Below, in pieces: positions 17,124 to 26,835 of a stretch of 64,000 nucleotides of DNA; position 1 is the stretch's first letter, and every line of letters starts with the position of its first letter. The notes under the pieces were generated by a model. That model was given only the letters and a program-made list of their open reading frames with translations. It was not told where the DNA came from and searched no databases. The DNA comes from SR-FBR-E99 sp963732365 (GTDB lineage Bacteria > Bacteroidota > Bacteroidia > Bacteroidales > VadinHA17): contig CAVSZC010000004.1 in NCBI GenBank assembly GCA_963732365.1, positions 62,001 to 126,000 on the forward strand, in the 5' to 3' direction. The translations under genes and the position numbers were made by a program.

Positions 17124-18158
17124 TTGGAACTCTGTAGTAAATGCCCCCGCCACTGCAACGCCGACCGTACCCTCGCCGAAGGCTGGTGCCGTTCTGACGA
17201 CAGGATACATGTATCGTCACTGGTGATTCATAAAGGCGAGGAACCACCCATCTCCGGTGAAAAGGGCATTGTCAACCTCTTCTTTCCCTCATGCAACATG
17301 CAATGCGTTTACTGCCAGAACTGGGAGATATCGCGGCGAGGCACGCAGGGTACTGTTATGACCCTTGATGAGGTATGCAATGCCATTATTGACCTTCTGC
17401 CGATATCTGAGGGCAATCTCGGGTTTGTCTCTCCGACCCATTTTGTGCCACAGATGGTAAGCATCATTAATGAGCTTAAAAAGAGAGGTCACAACCCCAC
17501 AATTGTATATAATACAAACGGATACGAGCTGCCTGAGACGATCAGATCGCTCGATGGCATCGTTGATGTCTGGCTGCCTGATTTCAAGTATTCAGACGAT
17601 AATATGGCTTCGGAGCTATCAGGTGCCTCTGAGTACACCAAATATGCATTGAGTTCGCTGAAGGAGATGGTTCGGCAGGTTGGAACGACGCTGAACACAG
17701 ATGACCGTGGCATTGCCCGTCGCGGCATCATTATCCGCCACCTCGTTCTTCCCAGCTTTGTCGATAACAGCCTCGGCGTTCTCAGACTCATCACCGAAAC
17801 CCTCTCCCCCAACCTTCACATTTCACTGATGTCCCAGTACTATCCTACTCCATTTTTAGTTTCCCCTCCTGAGTCAGGAGGGGTCTCCCGACCGCCAAAT
17901 GGCGATCTGGGAGGGGGTGGTCTGTCACGCTCCGAACCTGGAACTCTGAACCGAGGACCGCGGATGCGGGACGAGTTCGCCGAAGGCAAACCCTGGAACA
18001 CTGAGCCTCTGAAACATCCAATCACATCTTACGAATACAACCGTGTGGTCTCCGCATTTCATGAGCTCGGATTTACCCGTGGCTGGCTGCAGGATTATGA
18101 CAGCCATCTCTCCTACAGACCTGACTTCTCCAATGATAGCCCTTTTGAAGAATCTTAA
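17124..18158 (+). CDS. PflX-type radical SAM protein (PFL-activating enzyme-like), with in-frame repeat insertion
   Basis: A 344-residue radical SAM protein of the PflX/COG1313 type. Cysteines CSKCPRHC (4, 7, 11) and Cys22 form an N-terminal cysteine cluster. The radical SAM motif is FFPSCNMQCVYCQNW (Cys57, 61, 64). Family members are called putative pyruvate formate-lyase activating enzymes, but their substrate is unknown. The start is TTG 17124, since an in-frame stop lies 15 bases upstream and no ATG is available. Residues about 246-292, between SQYYPT and HPITSYEYN, are foreign to the family. They come from the double-hairpin repeat plus a second repeat-like stretch. Confidence 0.85.
   Translation: MELCSKCPRHCNADRTLAEGWCRSDDRIHVSSLVIHKGEEPPISGEKGIVNLFFPSCNMQCVYCQNWEISRRGTQGTVMTLDEVCNAIIDLLPISEGNLGFVSPTHFVPQMVSIINELKKRGHNPTIVYNTNGYELPETIRSLDGIVDVWLPDFKYSDDNMASELSGASEYTKYALSSLKEMVRQVGTTLNTDDRGIARRGIIIRHLVLPSFVDNSLGVLRLITETLSPNLHISLMSQYYPTPFLVSPPESGGVSRPPNGDLGGGGLSRSEPGTLNRGPRMRDEFAEGKPWNTEPLKHPITSYEYNRVVSAFHELGFTRGWLQDYDSHLSYRPDFSNDSPFEES
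17861..17921. repeat. Double-hairpin repeat, copy C, inside the radical SAM gene
   Basis: CCCCTCCTGA (17863-17872) pairs with TCAGGAGGGG (17874-17883). CTCCCGACCGCC (17885-17896) pairs imperfectly with GGCGATCTGGGAG (17901-17913) across the loop AAAT, and GGGGGTGGT follows. The reading frame through the element differs from that in miaB (here it reads SPPESGGVSRPPNGDLGGGG) and has no stop. Confidence 0.88.
17929..18010. repeat. Second foreign-looking stretch next to repeat copy C
   Basis: After copy C the gene continues with the run CCGAACCTGGAACTCTGAAC, a GC-rich core with CCGCGGATGCGGG, and a tail CCCTGGAACACTGAGCCTCTG. The ends echo one another (TGGAACxCTGA twice). The encoded residues have no counterpart that I recall in PflX-type proteins. 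It looks like a second repeat family nested beside the first, but only one copy is in the window. Confidence 0.45.
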
Positions 18159-18208
18159 TCCATGATGGAGCGACTCTGAGACATGGCGAATGAGCGAACA
18201 TTCAAAAT

Positions 18209-18280
18209 AAAAGACTAAAGGATAAAGATAAAAGTATATCAAACAACCACTTTTGTCTTGTGCCTTTTATCTTTTGTCTT
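18209..18280. repeat. A-rich/T-rich inverted repeat between convergent genes
   Basis: The left arm is AAAAGACTAAAGGATAAAGA and the right arm is CTTTTATCTTTTGTCTT, imperfectly complementary around a short middle. It lies between the convergent radical SAM gene and the large surface-protein gene and ends in T-rich sequence on both strands. It may work as a bidirectional terminator. It resembles the AAGACAAAAG repeats at 11981-12012. Confidence 0.5.
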
Positions 18281-18342
18281 ACTAACTCCTTTGAGCCTTT
18301 TTACATTAGGCACTTTAGTTCACACCCAACTCTAGACACTAT

Positions 18343-21300
18343 CTATCGTGACAGCATAATTTTTGCCACTTCCAGAACATGGGGTTTATAAACAACCACT
18401 ATATATAATCCGGTCGGACACTGTGAAACATCAAAGACACACTCATTGCTTACAGCTTTCTTCGAGCTGATAAGATTTCCAATCATGTTACTCAGCCTGA
18501 TATCCGAAGAAATATATGAATCCGGTATCTGCACAATCAACATATCTCCCTGGCGGATAAGCTTCATCCCTTCAATGACTTCAATCATGATCTCAAACTC
18601 ATCGTAAATACCTGTGCCGTCATTGGCTGTCGCCCTTGCTGTTACAGATCCTTCTGACACTGCTGTAACCAGTCCTTCAGAGTTTATGGTAGCCATTCCA
18701 GTTCCATTGATAACTGACCATGAGACAGTTTTCAAAGTAGCGCTTGAAGGATTTACAGATGCTGTTAATTGAAGAGTGCCGTTTATTTTCCCAATAGATG
18801 ATACTCCTCCTGCTCCTGATATTGCAATGCTTTCAACTTGAACTATCTGATTACTAATGCCAATCACAATATCTCCATAGGTGCCACTGCCATCGTTTGC
18901 TGTTGCTCTTACAGTCACAGACCCATTAGCGACTGCCGTTAGCAGGCCTGATGAGTTGACTGTGGCATTTGTAGCACCGCTTATGATTGACCAAGAGACA
19001 CCCTTGTTAGAGGCATCTGATGGTAAAACAGAAGCTGTTAACTGCAATGTCCCTTCATCTGTATTAATACTTGAAGCACCTCCTGCTCCTGATAAAGTGA
19101 TACTTGTAACAGCAACTGCCTGATTGCTTATTGTGATACCAAATGTGCTGGCCACTCCTGATCCATCATTGGCCGTTGCCCTTGCCGTAACTGTCCCATT
19201 CGATACTGCGGTCACAAGCCCAGCGGTACTGATGGTAGCCTGACCTGTTCCGTTGACAATCGACCACGTTACCGTCTGATTCGTGGCATTCGTCGGTGAT
19301 ATTGCTGCAGTAAGCTGCAGTGTGCCATTATCCGTAGTTATAATCGATGACCCTCCTGCTCCAGTAACCGTTATGCCTGTTACAGGTATGACCTGGTTAC
19401 TTATTGTGATAACCAGCGATCCGACAACTCCTGATCCGTCATTGGCCGTTGCTCTTGCCGTGACAGTGCCAGCAGATACTGCAGTGACAAGGCCTGAATT
19501 GCTTATCGTTGCCTGGCCTGTCCCATTAACGATCGACCACGTTACTGTCTGGTTAGTGGCATTTGTCGGTGTTATCGTTGCAGTCAGCTGTAGCGTGCCG
19601 TTCTCTGTCGTGATTATTGAAGATCCTCCGGCTCCTGTCACAGTAATACCAGTAACTGGTATGAGCTGGTTGCTTATTGTGATAACCAGAGATCCGACAA
19701 CTCCTGAGCCGTCATTGGCCGTCGCCCTTGCCGTGACTGTCCCATTCGATACTGCGGTCACAAGGCCTGAACTGCTTATCGTCGCCTGGCCTGTTCCGTT
19801 GACAATCGACCACGTTACCGTCTGATTCGTGGCATTCGTCGGTGATATTGCTGCAGTAAGCTGCAGTGTACCATTATCCGTAGTTATAATCGATGACCCT
19901 CCTGCTCCCGTGACCGTGATACCCGTGACTGAAATGACCTGGTTACTTATTGTGATAACCAGCGAACCGACCACTCCTGATCCGTCATTGGCCGTGGCCC
20001 TTGCCGTTACAGTACCGTTAGACACTGCGGTCACAAGACCTGTGGTACTGATGGTAGCCTGGCCTGTTCCGTTAATGATGGACCATGTTACTGTCTGATT
20101 TGTGGCATTTGTAGGTGAGATCGTTGCTGCTAATTGTAGGGTGCCGTTATCTGTCGCGATTATTGAAGATCCTTCGGCTCCTGTGACCGTGATACCAGTA
20201 ACTGGTATGACCTGGTTACTGATCGTAATTGTAAGCTCTCCATATACCCCAGACCCGTCATTGGCCGTAGCCCTTGCCGTGACTGTCCCATTCGATACGG
20301 CTGTCACAAGTCCAGATGTGCTTATTGTTGCCTGTCCAGTTCCGTTAACTACCGACCATGTTACTGCCTGGTTAGTGGCATTCGTCGGTGAGATTGTTGC
20401 AGTTAAATGTAGAGTGCCGTTATCTGTCGTTATTATTGATGCCCCCCCTGCTCCTGTGACGGTAATTCCCGTGACTGGTATCACCTGACCACTGATCGTA
20501 ATTACAAGTGACCCGACTACTCCTGAGCCGTCATTCGCAATTGCCCTTGCCGTGACAGTACCGTTAGATGCTGCTGTCACTAGTCCAGAACTGCTTATTG
20601 TAGCCTGACCAGTTCCGTTGACGATCGACCATGTTACCGCCTGGTTTGTTGCATTCGTAGGTGATATCGTCGCTGTTAATTGTAATGTACCGTTGTCCGT
20701 CGTGATTATTGATGCCCCCCCTGCTCCCGAGACGGTAATTCCTGTGACAGGTATGATCTGGCCACTGATCGTAATTACCAGTAACCCTACTACTCCTGAG
20801 CCGTCATTGGCTGTTGCTCTTGCTGTAACAGTACCGTTAGATACTGCTGTCACTAGTCCAGAACTGCTTATTGTAGCCTGACCAGTTCCGTTGACGATCG
20901 ACCATGTTACCGCCTGGTTTGTTGCATTCGTAGGTGATATCGTCGCTGTTAATTGTAATGTACCGTTGTCCGTCGTGATTATTGATGCCCCCCTGCTCCA
21001 GTAACCGTAATTCCCGTTACAGGGATGACCTGACTACTGATGGTAATAACAAGTGATCCCACTACTCCCGAGCCGTCATTGGCTGTTGCTCTTGCTGTAA
21101 CAGTACCGTTAGATACTGCTGTCACTAGTCCAGAACTGCTTATTGTAGCCTGACCAGTTCCGTTAACTACCGACCATGTTACTGCCTGGTTTGTAGCATT
21201 TGTAGGTGAGATTGCTGCTGTGAGCTGCAAGGTGCCGTTGTCCGTCGTGATTGTTGATGCCCCCCCTGCTCCAGTGACGGTAATTCCCGTTACAGGGATG

Positions 21301-23129
21301 ACCTGACCACTGATCGTTATAACCAGCGATCCCACTACTCCCGATCCGTCATTTGCCGTTGCCCTCGCTGTGACAGTTCCGTTAGATACTGCTGTCACAA
21401 GTCCTGAACTGCTTATTGTTGCCTGACCAGTGCCATTAACTACCGACCATGTTACCGCCTGGTTTGTAGCATTTGTAGGTGAGATTGCTGCTGTGAGCTG
21501 CAAGGTGCCGTTGTCCGTCGTGATTGTTGATGCCCCCCCTGCTCCAGTGACGGTAATTCCTGTGACAGGTATGACCTGACCACTGATCGTTATAACCAGC
21601 GATCCCACTACTCCCGATCCGTCAGTTGCCGTTGCTCTTGCCGTTACAGTACCACTTGATACTGCTGTCACAAGTCCTGAAATGCTTATAGTTGCCTCTC
21701 CAGTCCCGTTGACTATCGACCATGTTACTCCATGGTTTGTAGCATTTGTCGGTGAGATTGCTGCTGTGAGCTGCAAGGTGCCGTTGTCTGTTGTGATTTG
21801 GGTTGATCCTCCTGCTCCGGTAACCGTAATCCCTGTTACTGGTATGATCTGGTTACTGATCGTTACTACCAGTGACCCCACTACCCCTGAGCCGTCTGTT
21901 GCTGTAGCCCTTGCCGTGACAGTCCCGTTAGATACTGCTGTAACAAGTCCTGAACTGCTTATTGTTGCCTGACCAGTGCCATTAACTACCGACCATGTTA
22001 CTGCCTGGCTTGTAGCATTTGTCGGTGTGATTGCTGCTGTGAGCTGTAATGTTCCGTTGTCTGTCGTGATAATTGATGATCCTCCTGCTCCAGTAACAGT
22101 AATTCCCGAAACCGGAATAAATCCAGTGCCTCCATCCCAGCCAGCCATTCTGGCTAGCAACCACCAGATAGCTTTACCAAGTTTAAGTGCTCCATTATTG
22201 CCAATATGAGCCACATAGCCACCCGCCAAATTCTCACTATGAATAATTGGGAATGTATGAGGTGTTCCATTATAGTCAGTCCATGATGTAGTAGCTTGTG
22301 CTCCCGCATCACTATAACTTAGTATATCTGCATAATCAAGAAAAAATGCATCGCTCAATGAGTTTACATAATTTCTTATATGTTGATATTTCAAATATTG
22401 CTGATATCCTGATTCATCATCGTTATCATGATTTTCACCTGAGTCTATTGGACCCGTAGTAAATATTATTTTTGTCGGAATACTATTAGCTGCACAGTAG
22501 GAAATGTACTCACTTGTTGCATTAAGATAAGTATCCATACATACAGAGTTACCAGTTAATGCCTGATCTGCTGCATCAAGTCCCCATATTCTAGAGCCTT
22601 GCGGCCCTCCATCAGTACATCCTCCCCATCTTGTATAATAGACTGGATCAATCGTTCCGCTGACACCTGGATAGGTAGGATCCCAACACCATCCAAAACC
22701 TATTGCTGTCAGAGCAGGTCCATGATTATAACAATAAAGCAATCCTGCTTTTGTTCTATTTACAGCAGTTGTATTCGTAAACCAATCTTCTTCTCCATAA
22801 CTATAGATCCATCCTGATGAATTATTTACATCTCCCCAGGTTCCCCTGCTTATTCTTAACCTCGTTGTAGTATATGCCTCGGGGGTTCCAGACTCAACAA
22901 CATTAACCTGGAATCTACTATCTACTCCTTCTAGTAATTCACAACCAACTCTATATGCTTCTGAGTGTGATTCACCAGCAAGAGATATCCACATCTTCTT
23001 AACCTCATCTATATACTGCTGAGGTATATTATCATACCTGTCAACAACAGTGTGATCAGCAATAATCTGACCATGGCCAATTAGCGAAATTGAAATCAAA
23101 ACAAATAATATATGAAATCTTTTTTGCAA
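18343..23129 (-). pseudogene. Giant T9SS-secreted protein: SGNH-like domain plus 13 BIG2 repeats, frameshifted
   Basis: If one base is restored this reads as a single protein of about 1595 residues. It has a signal peptide (ending near IGHGQ) and a domain of about 330 residues with GESHSEAYR near residue 55, FTTGPIDSG, and HIGNNGALKLGKA, which I read as a possible SGNH-hydrolase-like fold. Then come 13 tandem Ig-like BIG2 repeats of 91 residues and a T9SS type A sorting domain (PTGLYIVVV ... KIMLSR). The frame breaks in repeat 5 at 20988-20993, where six C are found and the four sister copies that share this run (near 20441, 20716, 21259 and 21533) have seven. The product should be surface-exposed. 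Its N-terminal domain is shared with the gene at 29176-30471. It may be live, phase-variable, or an assembly error. Confidence 0.8.
18574..22121 (-). repeat. Thirteen tandem 273-bp repeats (BIG2 domains)
   Basis: The unit is 91 codons, beginning V-I-P-V-T-G-I-T-V-T-G-A-G-G and ending ITISNQ or ITISGQ. Units 1-11 are very similar in DNA, and adjacent units 3-5 (about 20.9-21.6 kb) are nearly identical. The two nearest the C-terminus (AVAVTSITLSG and IVQVESIAISG) have diverged most. This pattern suggests recent expansion or gene conversion in the middle of the array. Confidence 0.9.
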
Positions 23130-23571
23130 ATTCTTCCGAGACTTATTTTGTTGGCCTTATAATACCTATGTTCATGAATGACAGAAAAATTACTAGTTCC
23201 GTCTTCACATATTTTAATTATATCCTTCCAAAAGCTTTACCCTTGTTTATATTTTGATTTTAAGTTGCCTTCTAATCCAATTATTCATTATCATTACATC
23301 AGTGGCTTAATAATAGTTATTAATTAAATGAATTCCTAATAAACCAAATTTTGACTAATTATTCAAAATATTTGACAAAGCTACCATTTTTAACGATAAA
23401 TAGATATTTTTGTTTCATATATTGAATTCAATAAAAGAGAACCCGATCAAAATGGTCAATTTACATAATAAATAAGCATTTGCAGATGAAGTATAATATT
23501 CTTGCCTGTGAAATCCAAATGAATTAAATTGGTATTAATTGTTGAACTGAACTATATAAAATCAAAGTATA
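23130..23571. other. AT-rich divergent intergenic region
   Basis: A 442-base gap between the minus-strand BIG2 gene and the plus-strand PorP/SprF gene. It should hold both promoters. The sequence is AT-rich with no convincing ORF, no repeat shared with the 9-18 kb region and no clear Bacteroidota -33/-7 promoter pair that I would assign. Confidence 0.5.
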
Positions 23572-24546
23572 ATGGTAAGCCGGATCGTCAATTCTCCAAA
23601 ACGCATTAAGGAGATTCTATTAGCATTTATATTAGTCATTAATATGGTTAATACAATAGCTCAGCACACTCCTTGCGCTCCGATTTCAAACTATATTTTC
23701 AGTCCCTTTATATTAAATCCGGCGATTGCTGGCAGCAAGGACTTCATGGCCATCGATCTGGCAGCTGTCATTCAGGGAAATGACAAATCCCAATTGCTCA
23801 GCGCGAATACCCGGATTGCTGAAAAAGGCCCGACATATTTTGGGGCACCTGTTTCGAGAAACTACACACAGTTCGGAGCCGGAATATCAGTTTTCAATGA
23901 TGTTACAGGAGCATCTCAAAGTATCGGAATGAATGTAGCAGCCTCTTACCATATGCCATTGAATACAAAGAGTCTTTCTTTTATTTCAGGAGGTCTGGCC
24001 ATAAAAGGTATTTATAACATGCTGGATTCTGTCCCTGATACTGAAGCACCACCAAAAAATACTTTCATTCCCAATATTGATGCTGGCGTTTATTACTACG
24101 GCCAATTTGGTTTTGCGGGAATATCGGCAACCAACATCCTTGGTTCAGTGCTAAGCGAAGAAGATAAGGCAATATATGACGTACCGGTCTCAAGACAATA
24201 CTTTCTTACTGCCGGATATAAATTTATTATCAGCAGGTCATTAAATGTAGTCCTTGAACCTTCTATCATAGTCAATCTTGATGATTCACTGAGTTTTGGA
24301 GAACTGGATACATATAATCCCATGTTGAAAATATATATGGAAGACTTTTGTGTCGGCACATACTTTCAGAATTTCGACAACCTAACTTTCTTTTTTCAGT
24401 ATAAATTCCCGCAGTGGTATCTTGGCACGCTGGTGGATTTTCCGATTAATACTCCATTCTATAAGGAGGAACTGATCATAGAAATTGCTGCCGGTTTTAA
24501 CTTCGGTAGCATAAGATCAGGTACACGCACTAACTGGCACTGGTAA
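23572..24546 (+). CDS. PorP/SprF family type IX secretion outer-membrane protein
   Basis: A 324-residue protein with a signal-like hydrophobic N-terminus (residues about 12-30). Typical family features follow: FSPFILNPAIAGSKDF, repeated aromatic/glycine beta strands (YTQFGAGISVFND, GVYYYGQFGFAGISATNILG) and a short C-terminal strand (FNFGSIRSGTRTNWHW). PorP/SprF proteins are outer-membrane barrels that work with T9SS and usually sit beside a large secreted adhesin gene, as SprF does with SprB. Here the divergent giant BIG2 protein is the obvious partner. Confidence 0.88.
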   Translation: MVSRIVNSPKRIKEILLAFILVINMVNTIAQHTPCAPISNYIFSPFILNPAIAGSKDFMAIDLAAVIQGNDKSQLLSANTRIAEKGPTYFGAPVSRNYTQFGAGISVFNDVTGASQSIGMNVAASYHMPLNTKSLSFISGGLAIKGIYNMLDSVPDTEAPPKNTFIPNIDAGVYYYGQFGFAGISATNILGSVLSEEDKAIYDVPVSRQYFLTAGYKFIISRSLNVVLEPSIIVNLDDSLSFGELDTYNPMLKIYMEDFCVGTYFQNFDNLTFFFQYKFPQWYLGTLVDFPINTPFYKEELIIEIAAGFNFGSIRSGTRTNWHW

Positions 24547-24564
24547 ATTAAACAAAGTAATGTC

Positions 24565-26397
24565 ATGAAAATAGTACGGATAATCTTTCTTCTCACATAT
24601 TTAATCGGCACCGCAGTGTACGGGAAGATGGTACCTGATTACTTGTACCCGAATTATATTGATCCCAATCTTAACTTAAGCTTCCTTGATGACACAACCA
24701 CTGCACCCCAAATACATATAAGTCCGTTTCAGCTTGAAATTGTACCCCCCTCTTCGGGAGTTAAGTTCTACAGGAATGGCATCCTCTTTCTCTCTTCGTC
24801 AATAAAAGAAGGGAAGATGGTGCAGAAACATCTCTCCTTCGGCACGGCAGTATCATACTTTGCAACCGTCAAAGATACGGTACCGGAACAGTTCAGGCTA
24901 TTTGCCCCGGAATTATCCTTCAGTTTCCCTACAGATGCCACAACGTTCAGTAGTAATTACGATACAATCTATTACACCAGGATTCCGTCAAAAGGTCGGA
25001 AAGAACAGATTTTCAAGGCAATATACTCGGGGAGCAAATGGATAGGTGAAAATACTCCCCTGAATTTTTGCAAAGAAGAACATATTTTTTCCCACCCTGC
25101 ATTATCCTCAGAAGGTACATTCATAATTTTTTCATCAGATATGCCCGGCACACTGGGCGGACTTGACCTCTTTATATCCAGAAAAGCGGATGATGGCTGG
25201 AGTGAGCCTGTGAATCTTGGTCTGCATATAAACACCACCGGCAATGAGCTGTATGCTTCACTGGACAAGGAAAATAATCTGTACTACTCATCTGACGGAT
25301 TGCTCGGAGAGGGTGGATATGATATCTTTGTCTGCACGCGTACAGGTGAGGGATGGGAAGCACCCCGGAACATTTCTTCGGACATCAATTCAAAGCATGA
25401 TGAGATAGCATTTACTCTTAATAAGATGGATGGTAATTCGGCATTCTATACCTCCCGGCTGAGAACAGGTAAGGGGGCAGTTCAATTATGTAGGATAACA
25501 TTGGACCCTGAAGGTAAAGATAAGGGGAACCTCACAGCACTTTTACTCTCTGTGCCCCATACTGAACAAGTGAAAGAGATGACCGCTTCTGCTAAAGCGG
25601 CAGATGTAAAACCAGCTCAGGCCAATGATAATGTAATCCAGGCAGAACCCGTTCAGCAGGCCTCCGAAATAATTGCGGCAGTGCCGGAACCATTGGCACC
25701 AGGTAAAATTTCCCGGAAGGATAGCCCAGTCCTTGATCCTGTTCTGACCAATAAAAATGAAAGGCTGGTATACAGGGTTCAGATACTTGCAAATACAAAA
25801 CCCATTGGTAGCCGCCAGATCAACATAAATGGCAAGCAATATCAGTCTTACGAATATCTCTATATGGGAGGTTACAGGACTACTATCGGAGAATTCGGTA
25901 TCCTGGCTGAAGCTACTGACTTTCAGAACATATGTCGTAGAAATGGCTATAATCAGGCATTCATAGCAGCCTTTTCAAACAACATGAGAATCTCTGACGC
26001 AGAAGCCAGAGCTATTGAAACAGAATTCAGAGCAGGCTCAACTGAACCTAAGGAGCAAGAGACCAAACTAACATCCAAAATTGATCCTACTCTGTCGGAC
26101 CATGCAGCTAGGGAAGTTCCGGAACCTGATGAAAAAATTAATGATGTAGTTTATAGGGTGCAGATACTTGCCAACACAAAGCCAGTTGGAACTTATGAGG
26201 TTACAGTATCTGGGCTGAAGTACATGACATACGAATACCTGCACGCAGGAGGATACCGCACTGCCATAGGAGAGTTCGGCACGCTTAAAGAAGCAACTGA
26301 ACTCCAGAACCGTTGCAGACAGCAGGGTTATAAGCAGGCATTTGTGGTAGCATTTAAAAACGGTATCAGAACCACAGACCCTACTCTCTTCAAATAA
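24565..26397 (+). CDS. PD40 beta-propeller protein with two C-terminal SPOR-like repeats
   Basis: A 610-residue exported protein, 18 bases after the PorP/SprF gene. After a signal peptide (MKIVRIIFLLTYLIGTAVYG), residues about 60-330 hold PD40/WD40-like propeller strands, for example HPALSSEGTFIIFSSDMPG, GGLDLFISRKADDGWSEPVNLG and GGYDIFVCTR. A linker rich in Ala, Pro and Glu leads to two homologous domains. Each begins YRVQILANTKP and contains GGYRT(T/A)IGEFG and a (C)R..GY.QAF(I/V) ending, which look SPOR-like. T9SS proteins such as PorE also combine PD40 with a peptidoglycan-binding domain, so a link between the outer-membrane machine and the cell wall is inferred. Confidence 0.75.
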   Translation: MKIVRIIFLLTYLIGTAVYGKMVPDYLYPNYIDPNLNLSFLDDTTTAPQIHISPFQLEIVPPSSGVKFYRNGILFLSSSIKEGKMVQKHLSFGTAVSYFATVKDTVPEQFRLFAPELSFSFPTDATTFSSNYDTIYYTRIPSKGRKEQIFKAIYSGSKWIGENTPLNFCKEEHIFSHPALSSEGTFIIFSSDMPGTLGGLDLFISRKADDGWSEPVNLGLHINTTGNELYASLDKENNLYYSSDGLLGEGGYDIFVCTRTGEGWEAPRNISSDINSKHDEIAFTLNKMDGNSAFYTSRLRTGKGAVQLCRITLDPEGKDKGNLTALLLSVPHTEQVKEMTASAKAADVKPAQANDNVIQAEPVQQASEIIAAVPEPLAPGKISRKDSPVLDPVLTNKNERLVYRVQILANTKPIGSRQININGKQYQSYEYLYMGGYRTTIGEFGILAEATDFQNICRRNGYNQAFIAAFSNNMRISDAEARAIETEFRAGSTEPKEQETKLTSKIDPTLSDHAAREVPEPDEKINDVVYRVQILANTKPVGTYEVTVSGLKYMTYEYLHAGGYRTAIGEFGTLKEATELQNRCRQQGYKQAFVVAFKNGIRTTDPTLFK

Positions 26398-26835
26398 ATC
26401 TGCAAACCAGATAATAATCCTACAATTACTCAGCGGAGTGTTCCCCGTTGAAAATATTAGTATTATGTAGGACTTATTCATTCGCCAGAAGAGCATTTTA
26501 TTGACTTTTCATCAAATTATTTCACACATTTGTCAAAACCCCAACAACAGTTTTTGTCTCCTGCGAGCGATTCAAAATATGCTCCATATATCTGTATACA
26601 TGTCACTTGTGATATTTAAAAATTGTCACTTGTACTATTTTCAAAGAATTGTTAATAAAATATGCCCTATTTTGACTAATAGCAGTTATTAGGTTGCTAA
26701 TAATAATTATCCAATGATAAACAATCATAATTATCTGATTTAATTATCGTCAATGACTGTAAAGGCTCCCAAACTGACTTGCCTTGTGCGAGGTTAAAGT
26801 CTACATTTACGAGGATAATTTGAGAAGTCAGAACA
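26398..26835. other. AT-rich intergenic region before the polysaccharide locus
   Basis: A 438-base gap at the border between the T9SS module and the exopolysaccharide genes. It is strongly AT-rich. A 63-codon open frame at 26501-26692 has no protein-like character. No repeats or structured RNA were recognised. It probably contains the promoter of the plus-strand polysaccharide genes. Confidence 0.45.

Noticed and set aside
19283..20881. Several plus-strand open frames of 80-180 codons across the repeat array
   Set aside because: They are mirror frames of the BIG2 repeats, repeat the same low-complexity Val/Pro/Thr pattern and have no start context. They are antisense shadows.
18574..22121. 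Regularly spaced direct repeats that could suggest a CRISPR or satellite array
   Set aside because: The period is 273 bases, a multiple of three. The unit translates to BIG2 Ig-like domains on the minus strand, and there are no unique spacers.
23460..23530. Possible Bacteroidota promoter (TTTG ... TATTCTTG) before the PorP/SprF gene
   Set aside because: The spacing between the two boxes is about 14 bases instead of the usual 19-21, and one core base differs.
26501..26692. A 63-codon plus-strand open frame in the gap before the polysaccharide locus
   Set aside because: Composition follows the AT-rich background, with no motif or ribosome-binding context.
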